A stretch of 64,000 nt of DNA. It comes from Ruficoccus sp. ZRK36. GTDB taxonomy: Bacteria > Verrucomicrobiota > Verrucomicrobiia > Opitutales > Cerasicoccaceae. Positions 45,532 to 53,480 of the stretch are shown piece after piece. The notes beneath the pieces are model-generated. The model did no database searches, had not been told where the DNA came from, and saw only the letters and a list, made by a program, of their open reading frames with translations. The translations under genes were made by a program, and so were the position numbers. Numbering within the stretch: the first letter of the stretch is position 1; the number at the start of each line of letters is the position of its first letter. The stretch is taken from assembly GCF_019603315.1 (NCBI RefSeq), contig NZ_CP080649.1:635501-699500 (forward strand), given 5' to 3'.

Positions 45532-45991
45532 TGTCGCCGAGATAGAGGCGGGTCGCATTCACCTGCCCGTCGTCTATCAGCTTCTTTAGCACCTCGGGGT
45601 AGAACTCGATGTCGTTGAGTTTACTGAGGGGCAACCACTCGACCCCGATCTGGAGCCGGTCGCGCTCGGTGCCGGGGCTGGGCTCAACCCCCTCGGGCAG
45701 CGAACAATGGAAGACCACCTCAAGCTGGTGAAAATCCTTGTGAAGCTTGCGCAGGTGGTGATGGCGGCCGATGTACTCCCGCACATAGGCGATCTCGCCG
45801 GGAATGACCTTGGTGCCGATCTCCTCCAGGCATTCGCGCTGGAGGGTGTCCTGCAGCGTTTCGCCATGGCGTTGGCCGCCGCCGGGCAGGATGTAAAACA
45901 CCTGAGAGGGTACGCGCTGCATACGCACAGCCAGTAACTGGCCGTCACGGATGATCAAAGCGCGAGCTGCGCTACGTACCCACTTTAACAT
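45524..45991 (-). CDS. Nudix hydrolase
   Basis: This 155-residue protein has a Nudix box, GGGQRHGETLQDTLQRECLEEIG, near residues 36-58. The key Gly, Glu, Arg-Glu and Glu-Glu residues are present. The family cleaves nucleoside diphosphates linked to another group. MLKWVRSAARALIIRDGQLLAVRMQ at the start is typical. The substrate is not predictable. It ends inside the 3' end of the gene at 44704, which is transcribed toward it. Confidence 0.85.
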   Translation of the reverse strand: MLKWVRSAARALIIRDGQLLAVRMQRVPSQVFYILPGGGQRHGETLQDTLQRECLEEIGTKVIPGEIAYVREYIGRHHHLRKLHKDFHQLEVVFHCSLPEGVEPSPGTERDRLQIGVEWLPLSKLNDIEFYPEVLKKLIDDGQVNATRLYLGDIN

Positions 45992-46108
45992 CCCACCATG
46001 AAAATGCCAGCCACCCCCTCATGGCAAGCCCGCATCCCGCGTAGATCAGATTTGCCGATAATGCGTTCTTAAAACGTGTGCGGTGAATCCCTAAGCAGCG
46101 CCCCGCCC

Positions 46109-46855
46109 TCACAGTGCGTCGGCATCCTTGAGAGCCTTGCGGGCGACTCGTGCGATGTAGACAGAGGCAAACAGCGCCACGATGGCGCCCACAATCATGC
46201 TGGCATAGTGCACCCAGCCATGGTGCTCCTGGCCGGTGGCCAAGCGCGTCAGGTGCCGGGCGACGACCCCGTAGTAAACCACGGCCAGCAGGCTCGGGAG
46301 CATACCCACGCTGGCCAGCATATACGTGCGGAAGCGGATACGGCTCACCCCGAGCACATAGCTCAGCGGGCTGAAGGGCACCGGCCCCAACCGCAGCAGG
46401 AAGCCAATCCGCAGGCCCTTTTTACTGACAGCCTTGTCGATGGCACGGAAGCGCGGATGCTTCTCCATGAAGCTTTCGATACGTTTCTTCAGAAAGCCGC
46501 GCGCGATAAAAAACTGGATCACCATCGCGATGTACTCCGTCAGCGCCGCCAGCGCAAAGCCCCACCCCAGATCAAAGAGCGTACCGGCCGTAAAGACGAA
46601 GATGTCCGCCGGCAGACAGAGCAAACTCGCCACCAGAAAAATCGCGCAGAAGATAACCGGCATCCACGGCCCCTGCTCCTCGATCCACCCCTCCATACCC
46701 GGCAGGTCCGCATCGAGATGCTTACCAATCACAACCACCAGCACGATCGCGATCGTGATGACACAGCCACGAATCAACAAGGTGCGCCAATGATGGCGGG
46801 CGTAGACAGGGACTTTGGCCGCGGTTTCCAAATGCCGGACAAGGAAACGGTGCAT
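46109..46855 (-). CDS. TVP38/TMEM64 (DedA-like) membrane protein
   Basis: This 248-residue protein has membrane segments near residues 25-45, 68-100 and 155-215. The VTT/SNARE-assoc signature is near 90-125 (TLFDLGWGFALAALTEYIAMVIQFFIARGF). GFLLRLGPVPFSPLSYVLGVSRIRFRTYMLASVGMLPSLLAVVYYGVVARHL is its conserved second half. Homologues act as lipid scramblases or in membrane homeostasis. The start is at 46855 (MHRFLVRHLETAAK), with a GTG six bases upstream. It is divergent from the glycosyltransferase gene. Confidence 0.82.
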   Translation of the reverse strand: MHRFLVRHLETAAKVPVYARHHWRTLLIRGCVITIAIVLVVVIGKHLDADLPGMEGWIEEQGPWMPVIFCAIFLVASLLCLPADIFVFTAGTLFDLGWGFALAALTEYIAMVIQFFIARGFLKKRIESFMEKHPRFRAIDKAVSKKGLRIGFLLRLGPVPFSPLSYVLGVSRIRFRTYMLASVGMLPSLLAVVYYGVVARHLTRLATGQEHHGWVHYASMIVGAIVALFASVYIARVARKALKDADAL

Positions 46856-46947
46856 GATCACGGATTATCCCGGAAAGCTTTCCCGCTTCAAGCGCGAATC
46901 CATACCGTCTTGCCAAGCCTGCCGCACCCGTCAATACTAGGCTCAGA

Positions 46948-47673
46948 ATGATCCTGAGCGTCATCGTACCCTGCTACAACGAGGAGGAAACCGTCCTCAA
47001 GATACTTGGCCGCATCAAGGAGAGCCCCGTCTTTTCCGAGCACGAGCTGGAGCTCATCGTCGTGGACGACTGCTCGACCGATAACACGCTCGGCGTGCTG
47101 GAGGCTAGCCCCGATGCCTACCACAAGCTCCTGCGCCACGAGGTCAACCAGGGCAAGGGCGCGGGCCTGCGCACCGGCATTGCCGCCGCCACGGGGGACA
47201 TCGTCATCATCCAGGACGCTGACCTCGAGTACGATCCGCGTGACTACCCCGTGCTCATCGCGCCGATTCTTTACCGCGGCGCGGACGTGGTCTTCGGCTC
47301 ACGTTTTCTGGGTGGCGGCCCCCACCGCGTGGTTTACTTCTGGCACATGCTCGGGAATCGCTTCCTGACCACGCTCTCGAACATGTTCACGAACATCAAC
47401 CTGACCGACATGGAAACCTGCTACAAGGTCTGCCGGCGGGACATCATCCAGCAGTTCCAGATCGAGGAAGACCGTTTCGGGTTCGAGCCAGAGATCACCG
47501 CCAAGCTCGCCCACTCCGGCTGTATCATCTACGAGGTCGGCATCAGCTACGACGGGCGCACCTACTCCGAGGGTAAAAAGATCGGCTGGAAAGACGGCGT
47601 GCGCGCCATCTACGCCATCCTCAAATACAACCTCTTCCGTAAGCACAAACGCTTCTACGGCATGGGCGGATGA
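46948..47673 (+). CDS. glycosyltransferase family 2 protein
   Basis: This 241-residue GT-A enzyme begins [26 protein letters not shown]. The nucleotide and metal sites are [17 protein letters not shown] near residue 30-50 and [21 protein letters not shown] near 87-107 (DAD motif). [50 protein letters not shown] near 150-200 matches the polyprenyl-phosphate mannosyl/glucosyltransferase (DPM1-like) group. It lacks the C-terminal membrane anchor of ArnC-type enzymes. Its last codon overlaps the next start as ATGA. Confidence 0.86.
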   Translation: MILSVIVPCYNEEETVLKILGRIKESPVFSEHELELIVVDDCSTDNTLGVLEASPDAYHKLLRHEVNQGKGAGLRTGIAAATGDIVIIQDADLEYDPRDYPVLIAPILYRGADVVFGSRFLGGGPHRVVYFWHMLGNRFLTTLSNMFTNINLTDMETCYKVCRRDIIQQFQIEEDRFGFEPEITAKLAHSGCIIYEVGISYDGRTYSEGKKIGWKDGVRAIYAILKYNLFRKHKRFYGMGG

Positions 47674-48248
47674 ACTGGCCAGCTACACTTTTTTCGGGCC
47701 TACGCAAGCTAGATAAGCAAGAAGCCCCGCACGGGCTGTACGGCTTGCGAAAAAAGCACAGCTGGCCCAATCGACTCATACCTCTCTATCAACTCTACGG
47801 GGGAAAAATCCCTGAGGCCGATTTGGGAAAACAGTGCGGCTGGGAAGTTCACTGGAAAACGACCGATCGAATTATCTTTCGTCTCGAGAGCGATGAATAT
47901 CTGGATCTGCATCTCCACACGCAGGCATCCACAAAAGTTCGCTGCTTTGGCGATACATTTCGCCTAGATAAACAACATGACAAAGAACCTATCGACCTAG
48001 CGAAACGGGTACTCAAGCTTGCGCCGAAATTGCATACAGAAAGCAATCTGTATAGGCCCTACCAAGGTCTTCTCATCATTGCCCATGCCCCGGGAGAAAG
48101 AGATTTTGAGAAACACTATCAAAATCCTCTTAACCCCGATTTTCTTAACCGCTATCACCTATCGCACCACCGAACAGTCTGGAAAGACATGCACGGTCGG
48201 AATTTCTTCACAGGCCTTTTCCTGTGGGCGCATGAACAGAGCTGCTAG
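47670..48248 (+). CDS. AT-rich conserved hypothetical protein, 192 aa
   Basis: I do not recognise this protein. It has many aromatic and basic residues ([50 protein letters not shown]). No signal peptide or membrane segment is seen. The [26 protein letters not shown] end is distinctive. Its start overlaps the glycosyltransferase stop by 4 bp, so the two are cotranscribed. Its DNA is markedly AT-richer than the glycosyltransferase gene, which suggests later addition. The C-terminal 4 bp overlap the convergent methyltransferase gene. Confidence 0.6.
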   Translation: MNWPATLFSGLRKLDKQEAPHGLYGLRKKHSWPNRLIPLYQLYGGKIPEADLGKQCGWEVHWKTTDRIIFRLESDEYLDLHLHTQASTKVRCFGDTFRLDKQHDKEPIDLAKRVLKLAPKLHTESNLYRPYQGLLIIAHAPGERDFEKHYQNPLNPDFLNRYHLSHHRTVWKDMHGRNFFTGLFLWAHEQSC

Positions 48249-48814
48249 CCCTGCCGTTGCCGGACGGCCTCGAAGAGGCAGACGCCGGTGGCGACGGAGA
48301 GGTTGAGGCAGTCGACGGAGCCGAGCATGGGGATCTTGACCAAGAAGTCGCACTTGTCGGCGATGGACTTGCGCACGCCGAGGTCTTCGCGGCCGAGCAC
48401 GATGGCCAGCGGGCCTTTCATGTCCACCTCGTAGAGCAGCTGCGACTCCTTGTCACCGGTGCCCACGATCCACAGGCCGATTTCCTTGAACTTCTCCAGG
48501 GTGCGGTTGAGGTTCTGCACCTGGATGTAGGGGACCTTGTCGGCCCCACCGCAGGCGATGCGGCGCACGGTCTCGGTCAGCCCGACGGTGTGCTTCTGCG
48601 GAGCCACCACGAAGTCCACCCCGGCAGCGTCGGCGCTGCGCAGGCAGGCCCCGAGGTTATGCGGGTCCTGCACGCCGTCGATAACGAGCACGAAGGGGTC
48701 CTCGACCTCGCGGAGCTTGGCCAGGAACTGCTTCTCGTCCATCGGCTCGATGGCGATGCGGTCACCGGTGTGGGCGTTGTCGCGGCCGTGCTGGCCGTAG
48801 CGGCGTTTACTCAT
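48245..48814 (-). CDS. SpoU/TrmH family RNA 2'-O-ribose methyltransferase (RlmB-like)
   Basis: This 189-residue protein has the three SPOUT motifs. Motif 1 is VIDGVQDPHNLGACLRSADAAGVDFVV near residues 40-66, motif 2 is AIVLGREDLGVRKSIADKC near 140, and motif 3 is KIPMLGSVDCLNLSVATGVCLFEAVRQ near 160-186. It uses S-adenosylmethionine to methylate a ribose in rRNA or tRNA. The G2251-type 23S target of RlmB is likely, though the N-terminal RNA-binding domain is short. The ATG at 48814 (MSKRRYGQHGR) is preferred to an extension to 48871. It follows the ketosynthase by 28 bp. Confidence 0.83.
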   Translation of the reverse strand: MSKRRYGQHGRDNAHTGDRIAIEPMDEKQFLAKLREVEDPFVLVIDGVQDPHNLGACLRSADAAGVDFVVAPQKHTVGLTETVRRIACGGADKVPYIQVQNLNRTLEKFKEIGLWIVGTGDKESQLLYEVDMKGPLAIVLGREDLGVRKSIADKCDFLVKIPMLGSVDCLNLSVATGVCLFEAVRQRQG

Positions 48815-48842
48815 GGATAAATGGAAAGTTGGGACGTCGCGC

Positions 48843-50093
48843 CTAGGCGGACTTGAAGACGGTGACGACATTCGCGCCGCCGAAGCCGCTGCTGTTGGAC
48901 AGGGCGACTTGCGGGCCCTTGTCGAGCGTCTCGCGGATGATGTTCAGGTCGGCACCCTCGGGGTCCATCTCGGTGATGTGGGCCGAGCCGGGCGTGAAGC
49001 CTTCCTTCATGCCCAGCAGGGTGAAGCCTGCCTCCATCGCGCTGGCCAGCGATAGCCCGTGGCCGGTCAGGGCCTTGGTGCTGGAAATGGCCGGGCCACC
49101 CGTCCCGAAGACCTTGCGGATGGCCTTCAGCTCAGAGGTGTCGCCAATCGGCGTGGAAGTAGCGTGGGCGTTGATGTAGTCCACCTCGCTGGCCGCGGTG
49201 CCGGTAGCCTTGAGCGCCAGCTCGGTGGCACGGGCCAACCCATCGCCCTCAGGGTGCGAGATGGCGACATTGTAGCCGTCGGAGGCCTGCCCCCATCCGC
49301 TGAAGCGGCCATAGACGGGCGCTCCACGGGCAGCGGCGCACTCCTCGGACTCGAGAACCAGCGCGGTAGCGCCGCCGGTGCCGACGAAGCCGTTACGGGA
49401 CTTGTCAAAGGGACGGGAGCCGGGCGGCTCGGCATCGGGGCTGAGCGCACGCATGGCGCCAAAGGGCAGGATCGTCTCCAGGTCGCCGTCTTCGGCACCG
49501 ATCACGATGATCCGCTCCTGGCGGCCCAGGGCAATCGTGTCCCAGGCGTAGCCCAGGGCGTGGTTAGAGGAAGCACAGGCCGAGACAAAGCCCCCGGAGG
49601 CACCGAGGATCTTGTGCAGGGCCACGAGGTTAAAGGTGAGCGTACCGGTGACCGAGGAGACGACCCCCATCGGGCTGGCGCGGCGCAGGCCGAGCTTTTT
49701 CAGCCGGTTCATGTGGTGGGAAAGCAGTCTGGCCGAACCCGCCGAGGAAGCAAAGAGGCCGGTGTCGGGGTTGGAAATATCGTCGGGGCTCAGACCGGCA
49801 TCCTCGACCGCCTGCACCAGCGCGCAGTGCGCATAGAGGACGTGCGGAGCCATGGCGCGGATCTGCTCGCGCTTGAGGGCATAGCGCTCCGGGTAGGTCC
49901 AGTCTTCCGGGTCAATCGCACTCACGTCAAAGTCCTTGACCTTGCCTGTGAGGTGAATGCGCTCGCCCGCTTCCTCGAAGCGATCATACACAGCGATGCC
50001 GTGTGTGAGTTCTCGCAAGCTCCGGGAGACAGTGGCCTTATCATTACCGATACTGGTAATGAAGCCGAGGCCGGTAACGACAACGTTTCTCAT
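48843..50093 (-). CDS. beta-ketoacyl-ACP synthase
   Basis: This 416-residue condensing enzyme opens MRNVVVTGLGFITSIGNDKATVSRSLREL. The active-site Cys is in GGFVSACASSNHALGYAWDTI near residue 160. The two catalytic His residues are in INAHATSTPIGDTSELKAI near 295 and STKALTGHGLSLASAMEAGF near 330. All three are present. The KALTGH form of the last motif is closer to FabB than to FabF. It forms a set with the dehydratase and ACP genes upstream. The ATG at 50093 is preferred to an upstream in-frame extension. Confidence 0.9.
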   Translation of the reverse strand: MRNVVVTGLGFITSIGNDKATVSRSLRELTHGIAVYDRFEEAGERIHLTGKVKDFDVSAIDPEDWTYPERYALKREQIRAMAPHVLYAHCALVQAVEDAGLSPDDISNPDTGLFASSAGSARLLSHHMNRLKKLGLRRASPMGVVSSVTGTLTFNLVALHKILGASGGFVSACASSNHALGYAWDTIALGRQERIIVIGAEDGDLETILPFGAMRALSPDAEPPGSRPFDKSRNGFVGTGGATALVLESEECAAARGAPVYGRFSGWGQASDGYNVAISHPEGDGLARATELALKATGTAASEVDYINAHATSTPIGDTSELKAIRKVFGTGGPAISSTKALTGHGLSLASAMEAGFTLLGMKEGFTPGSAHITEMDPEGADLNIIRETLDKGPQVALSNSSGFGGANVVTVFKSA

Positions 50094-50165
50094 ATAGTTG
50101 AACTCTACGGGTCGGCCCGTGGGCTTCAAATGGAAAAAGCACCCAAAGGCAGATCGTTACGCCGG

Positions 50166-50633
50166 TCAGGAACGCCAGTCAAACATCAGGTTGATCCCCT
50201 CAGCATAGGCCGTACGCTGCCCATCCACGGTGATCGACCCCTGAAAACCGGCCCGGGGGTGGCGAATGCGCCGCGCCTTGATCTGCATGTCCAGCACATC
50301 GCCGGGGCGGCAGAAGCGCGAGCAGCGCACCTCGTCGCTGGAATGGAAGAAGATCTTGGCCGGGTCAGCGGTTTTGCCCTGCAGGAGGGACGAAGGGGCC
50401 GAGACCAGGAAAAGGACAGCGAGCTGACCCAGTGCCTCCAGCATGATCGAAGCGGGAAAGACCGGATTATCCCGAAAATGCCCGCGCAGGAAGAACTCGT
50501 CGCCGCGAATACGGTAGGTGCCAGTGGCCGATTCCTCACTCAGCGTCGCCGAGTCGAGGAAAAGGAAGGGGTCGTCGTGGGGGATGGCGGCCGCAATGGC
50601 TGCCGCATCAAGCTGCAGGGACTCCTGGCCCAT
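50166..50633 (-). CDS. 3-hydroxyacyl-ACP dehydratase (FabZ-like hotdog protein)
   Basis: This 155-residue protein has AAIPHDDPFLFLDSATLSEE near residues 14-33 and RGHFRDNPVFPASIMLEALGQLAVLFLVSA near 50-80. The catalytic His (GHF) and Glu (LEALGQ) of FabZ are present, but PGxPxxPG is altered to RDNPVFPAS. It removes water from 3-hydroxyacyl-ACP. The position between ACP and ketosynthase genes supports this. It could act in a specialised rather than the main fatty acid pathway, since the surrounding signature is divergent. Confidence 0.8.
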   Translation of the reverse strand: MGQESLQLDAAAIAAAIPHDDPFLFLDSATLSEESATGTYRIRGDEFFLRGHFRDNPVFPASIMLEALGQLAVLFLVSAPSSLLQGKTADPAKIFFHSSDEVRCSRFCRPGDVLDMQIKARRIRHPRAGFQGSITVDGQRTAYAEGINLMFDWRS

Positions 50634-50635
50634 GC

Positions 50636-51007
50636 CTAGTCGTCCAGCTTCTTGGTAATGAAGGTCTTGACGTCGCCGATCGTAGACAGGTTACGCAGTT
50701 CGTCGTTGTCCACGGTGATATCGAGCGTTTCCTCAACCATCATGATAACTTCTACCATGGTGAGCGAGTCGATGCCGAGGTCTTCGTTGATGCGGGTATC
50801 GTCGTTGCCTTCTTTGAGCTTGGGGCGAGCATCGGGCTCCATCACGCGCTCCAGAATGCCCATAATGATGACCGGCACCTGCGACTTGTCGCCGTTTTTA
50901 CGATAGGCGATGGCAGCATCAATAGTTTCGGGCGAGCAACGCTTGAGAGACTCCTTCAGTTCCGCTTCGTCTTCAGCGGTAAAAGGCTTAGGTTCATTAG
51001 CTTCCAT
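50636..51007 (-). CDS. acyl carrier protein, N-terminally extended
   Basis: This 123-residue protein has the phosphopantetheine site in EDLGIDSLTMVEVIMMVEETLDI, with the modified Ser near residue 76. Typical ACPs are about 80 residues; the first 40 here (MEANEPKPFTAEDEAELKESLKRCSPETIDAAIAYRKNGDKSQVP) form a charged helical extension. The stop is 2 bp from the dehydratase start, so the genes are coupled. The pattern suggests a dedicated acyl carrier for the three-gene set rather than the primary AcpP. Confidence 0.85.
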   Translation of the reverse strand: MEANEPKPFTAEDEAELKESLKRCSPETIDAAIAYRKNGDKSQVPVIIMGILERVMEPDARPKLKEGNDDTRINEDLGIDSLTMVEVIMMVEETLDITVDNDELRNLSTIGDVKTFITKKLDD

Positions 51008-51014
51008 GGCCGAT

Positions 51015-51043
51015 TTAAAAGATACAGACCCCTACTTTGGCAA
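51015..51043 (-). promoter_or_regulatory. candidate ACP-operon promoter giving a leaderless transcript
   Basis: On the complement, TTGCCA (51043-51038) and TTTTAA (51020-51015) are 17 bases apart. The -10 box ends 7 bases before the ACP ATG at 51007, so transcription would begin at or near the start codon. Confidence 0.45.
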
Positions 51044-51173
51044 ACCTCTTTTTGCCCCGATAAGTGCTGGGGGCCGGATTGGGCATGTTATTCAAAAAGA
51101 CGATAGTTAACACGCGTGGCATAAATAAGTGCGCCTGCTGCCAACACATACTGCGTAAACCCGCCTACGTGCC

Positions 51174-51605
51174 TCAAACGCCTTGGCCATGATCCTGCTC
51201 TTCACCGCGTGCGAACTGCTCCAGGGAGATCGTTGAGCGGGGAAAGGCCTCCAACAATCGCTCGTTGGCAGTCACCAGCAAGACATTGAGCTCCTGGGCG
51301 AGAGCCACGTACTCGCACTCATAGGCGGAGCACACGCTCTGGGCCGCCAGCAGGATAACCGTCTCCGAAAGGATGTTGTACTGCCGGGGGTGCATCTTCT
51401 CCTCCGCCGCGTTCATAATCTCCAGGCAGGCAGCCGGGTCGACTTTGTGCTCACGCTGGTAGCGAGCGAGTACGTTACGCAGCTCGGAGCGCCAGAGTGG
51501 GCTGGACGCCCATGCGCTGTCGCGTTCGTAGGTCTGCTGCGCCCAGGGCGTATTGGCACCGGGCAGGAGCAAAGGGGCTATTACGGTCGTATCGACAACA
51601 ATCAT
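51174..51605 (-). CDS. PIN-domain protein (VapC-like toxin)
   Basis: This 143-residue protein has MIVVDTTVIAPLLLPG at the start (first acidic residue of the PIN site). PLWRSELRNVLARY near residue 38 and YECEYVALAQELNVLLVTANERLLEAFP near 97-124 supply further acidic residues. PIN domains cleave RNA. A ribbon-helix-helix protein gene lies upstream on the same strand at 51797-52027, which matches a VapBC/FitAB toxin-antitoxin pair. The two are separated by a 162-bp MITE-like element instead of the usual few bases. Confidence 0.75.
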   Translation of the reverse strand: MIVVDTTVIAPLLLPGANTPWAQQTYERDSAWASSPLWRSELRNVLARYQREHKVDPAACLEIMNAAEEKMHPRQYNILSETVILLAAQSVCSAYECEYVALAQELNVLLVTANERLLEAFPRSTISLEQFARGEEQDHGQGV

Positions 51606-51635
51606 GGGGCAGCAGGAGAGGGTTGAGAGAGCCTA

Positions 51636-51797
51636 GGGCCTGTTCAGATAAACGGAAAAGATGGGAAAATGAGGGGTTTTCATGACAGAAAGGAGCTTTT
51701 GAGATGAGGTGAATCCAGATTCATCGAGTCGAAAAAGGTCAGTTTCGGGCTAAAAACACCCATTTCAGCCGCTTTGAGCGTTAATCTGAAAAGGCCC
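51636..51797. mobile_element. MITE-like element with 21-bp terminal inverted repeats
   Basis: The left end GGGCCTGTTCAGATAAACG (51636-51654) is nearly complementary to the right end CGTTAATCTGAAAAGGCCC (51779-51797). TA flanks both sides (51634-51635 and 51798-51799), as expected for a TA target duplication. The element is 162 bp and encodes nothing. It lies between the PIN toxin and antitoxin genes, and its right edge supplies part of the antitoxin stop codon. An internal hairpin (GTGAATC...GATTCATC) is near 51712-51730. Its transposase source is unknown. Confidence 0.75.
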
Positions 51798-52027
51798 TAA
51801 GCCCGGCCGTCATCAATCAGGGCAGCGAGCTGGTCGCGCTGGAGAAAGGCAGAGGTCTTCTGACGCAGGCGCGGGGCTGTTTGCCGGAAACGCTCTTCAC
51901 GCCGGATCATCCGCTCCAGGCCGACCTCCAGACACTCAGAAAGCTCTTCCTGGAGGCTGGTGTGACGTCGGTGGGCGCGAAATCTCAAACGACGTAAAAG
52001 CAACGGGGGTATATTAACATCGTCCAT
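51797..52027 (-). CDS. ribbon-helix-helix antitoxin-like protein
   Basis: This protein of about 76 residues starts MDDVNIPPLLLRRLRFRAHRRHTSLQEELSECLEVGLERM, which reads like a FitA/VapB ribbon-helix-helix DNA-binding domain. The C-terminal part (RREERFRQTAPRLRQKTSAFLQRDQLAALIDDGRA) is charged and would bind the toxin. The stop TAG overlaps the MITE edge, so the natural C-terminus may have been altered by the insertion. The ATG at 52027 is preferred to an in-frame start 36 bp upstream. It should normally repress its own promoter together with the toxin. Confidence 0.65.
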   Translation of the reverse strand: MDDVNIPPLLLRRLRFRAHRRHTSLQEELSECLEVGLERMIRREERFRQTAPRLRQKTSAFLQRDQLAALIDDGRA

Positions 52028-52104
52028 ACCCACAATAAGCACCAACACCCCACCCCCTGTCAAACGGGCGAGCGATTCTTCAGAGGCGGCTAAAGGTGGT
52101 GATC

Positions 52105-52638
52105 TCAGGCCCGCAGGCGCAAAAGCTCATCCTCGCTGATACGGCGAAAACTGGCCCGATAGCCGCCAGCCACCGCAATGCCGTAGAAGAGCACATCTAT
52201 CGGCTGGAAGGACTCGATCATCACCTCTGGCAGATAGCTATAGTCAAACAGGACAAGCACCTGCCAGATACTGACCTCATACTCGATGCTGACAAAGCCA
52301 AGCTGGCTGAGGAAATTACCCAGCACGCAGCCCAGCAGGGCAAAACAGGCACCGGCGACGCCAAAAGGAGGCGTCATCCCCCGGCCCGCGATCCGCACCG
52401 CCAAGCCGACGAAAAACCCGACCGCTACAGCGAAATAGCCAATCTGAAAGTGGGTGAGGACCGTGATCCAAGCCCACACTCCGGCGGCAACCACCGAGGC
52501 TACCAAGCCAGCAACGATCCCCAGTGACAGACTCTGCCGGGACTGGATCTCTCGGGCGAAGTCATCCGCACTGAGATAAGGCGCGGTCGTTGGCCTTGCT
52601 TCAGGATTAACAACGGGCGGCGGCGTATAGTTAGCCAT
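52105..52638 (-). CDS. small membrane protein, unknown function
   Basis: This protein of about 177 residues starts MANYTPPPVVNPEARPTTAPYLSADDFAREIQSRQSLSLGIVAGLVASVVAAGVWAWITVL. A Pro-rich cytoplasmic head precedes four membrane segments (around residues 40-62, 68-90, 96-120 and 145-165). It ends in a charged tail (SFRRISEDELLRLRA). No family recognised. It lies about 158 bp downstream of the coiled-coil gene on the same strand and may belong to the ParA operon. Confidence 0.6.
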   Translation of the reverse strand: MANYTPPPVVNPEARPTTAPYLSADDFAREIQSRQSLSLGIVAGLVASVVAAGVWAWITVLTHFQIGYFAVAVGFFVGLAVRIAGRGMTPPFGVAGACFALLGCVLGNFLSQLGFVSIEYEVSIWQVLVLFDYSYLPEVMIESFQPIDVLFYGIAVAGGYRASFRRISEDELLRLRA

Positions 52639-52795
52639 GATAATAAAACAGGGATGGATGGGAGGCGTGATGCCAGCATGCCGACCTATAATACAGTATG
52701 ACAATTAAAATACGCAAAAACACATTGTTAGTAATAAATCATAAAAACCCAATTAGGGTGTCTGATTCACCAACATCAAGGCTAACGCCCCTAAG

Positions 52796-53404
52796 CTATT
52801 CAGCCCGCTCGCGAGGCTCCTGGGGCGATTTTACCCCCTCGCGCGCATCGAGGATCTCCGCACGCACGTCGAGCTCGGTCTCACGCTCCTGCTGCTCCAT
52901 CGTCTTCTCAAAGAGGATATTCTCAGCCTGTTCGACATATGCCTCGCGCTCCTTGAGCAGGGCACGAGACTCCTCCAGTGAGCGCTCCTGTTTTTCCAGC
53001 TTCTGCTGTAGGTCAAGTAGCGCCTCGCGCTCCTCGTCGGAAATCAAATCGCTCTGCTCCTCCTGCTGTTGACTGGCGTGGTGCCGCTGCGACTCAAAGA
53101 CCTTGCGGCGAGCCTCCAGCAAGGCCTCAGCCTCCCACAGCTCGCGCTCCTTCTCCGTCAGGCGCGTTTCCAGCTCCTGAACATGGCGCTCACGCTCCAG
53201 CAACTCTTTCTCCAGGCGGCGGAGGGTCCGCTCAACCTCATCGACCTCTGTCGGCTCCAGAGTACGGGGTTCGCCAAAGGGATGGCGCGTCTTTTTGACA
53301 AACGTATCAATCGCCTCCCGCGACTGCAGCGAGACTTCGGCCGTGCGACGCTGCTCCGGGCGCAGGCTGAGGACACGTTTTTTGGGTAGGATCGGTTTAG
53401 CCAT
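52796..53404 (-). CDS. coiled-coil protein of the ParA operon
   Basis: This 202-residue protein has a basic N-terminus (MAKPILPKKRVLSLRPEQRRTAEVSLQSREAIDTF). From about residue 55 to 190 an almost continuous acidic/basic coiled coil follows (ERTLRRLEKELLERERHVQELETRLTEKERELWEAE and on). There is no signal peptide or membrane segment. Such proteins often serve as scaffolds or tethers. It is downstream of the 325-residue gene by 76 bp and probably on the same transcript. I cannot assign a family. Confidence 0.65.
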   Translation of the reverse strand: MAKPILPKKRVLSLRPEQRRTAEVSLQSREAIDTFVKKTRHPFGEPRTLEPTEVDEVERTLRRLEKELLERERHVQELETRLTEKERELWEAEALLEARRKVFESQRHHASQQQEEQSDLISDEEREALLDLQQKLEKQERSLEESRALLKEREAYVEQAENILFEKTMEQQERETELDVRAEILDAREGVKSPQEPRERAE

Positions 53405-53480
53405 AGCTGACGGGTTGAAATATGCGGGGAAATCGCAGCAAGGAACCCGTCAAGAATCCGGCAGCACGCCGACAACGGAC

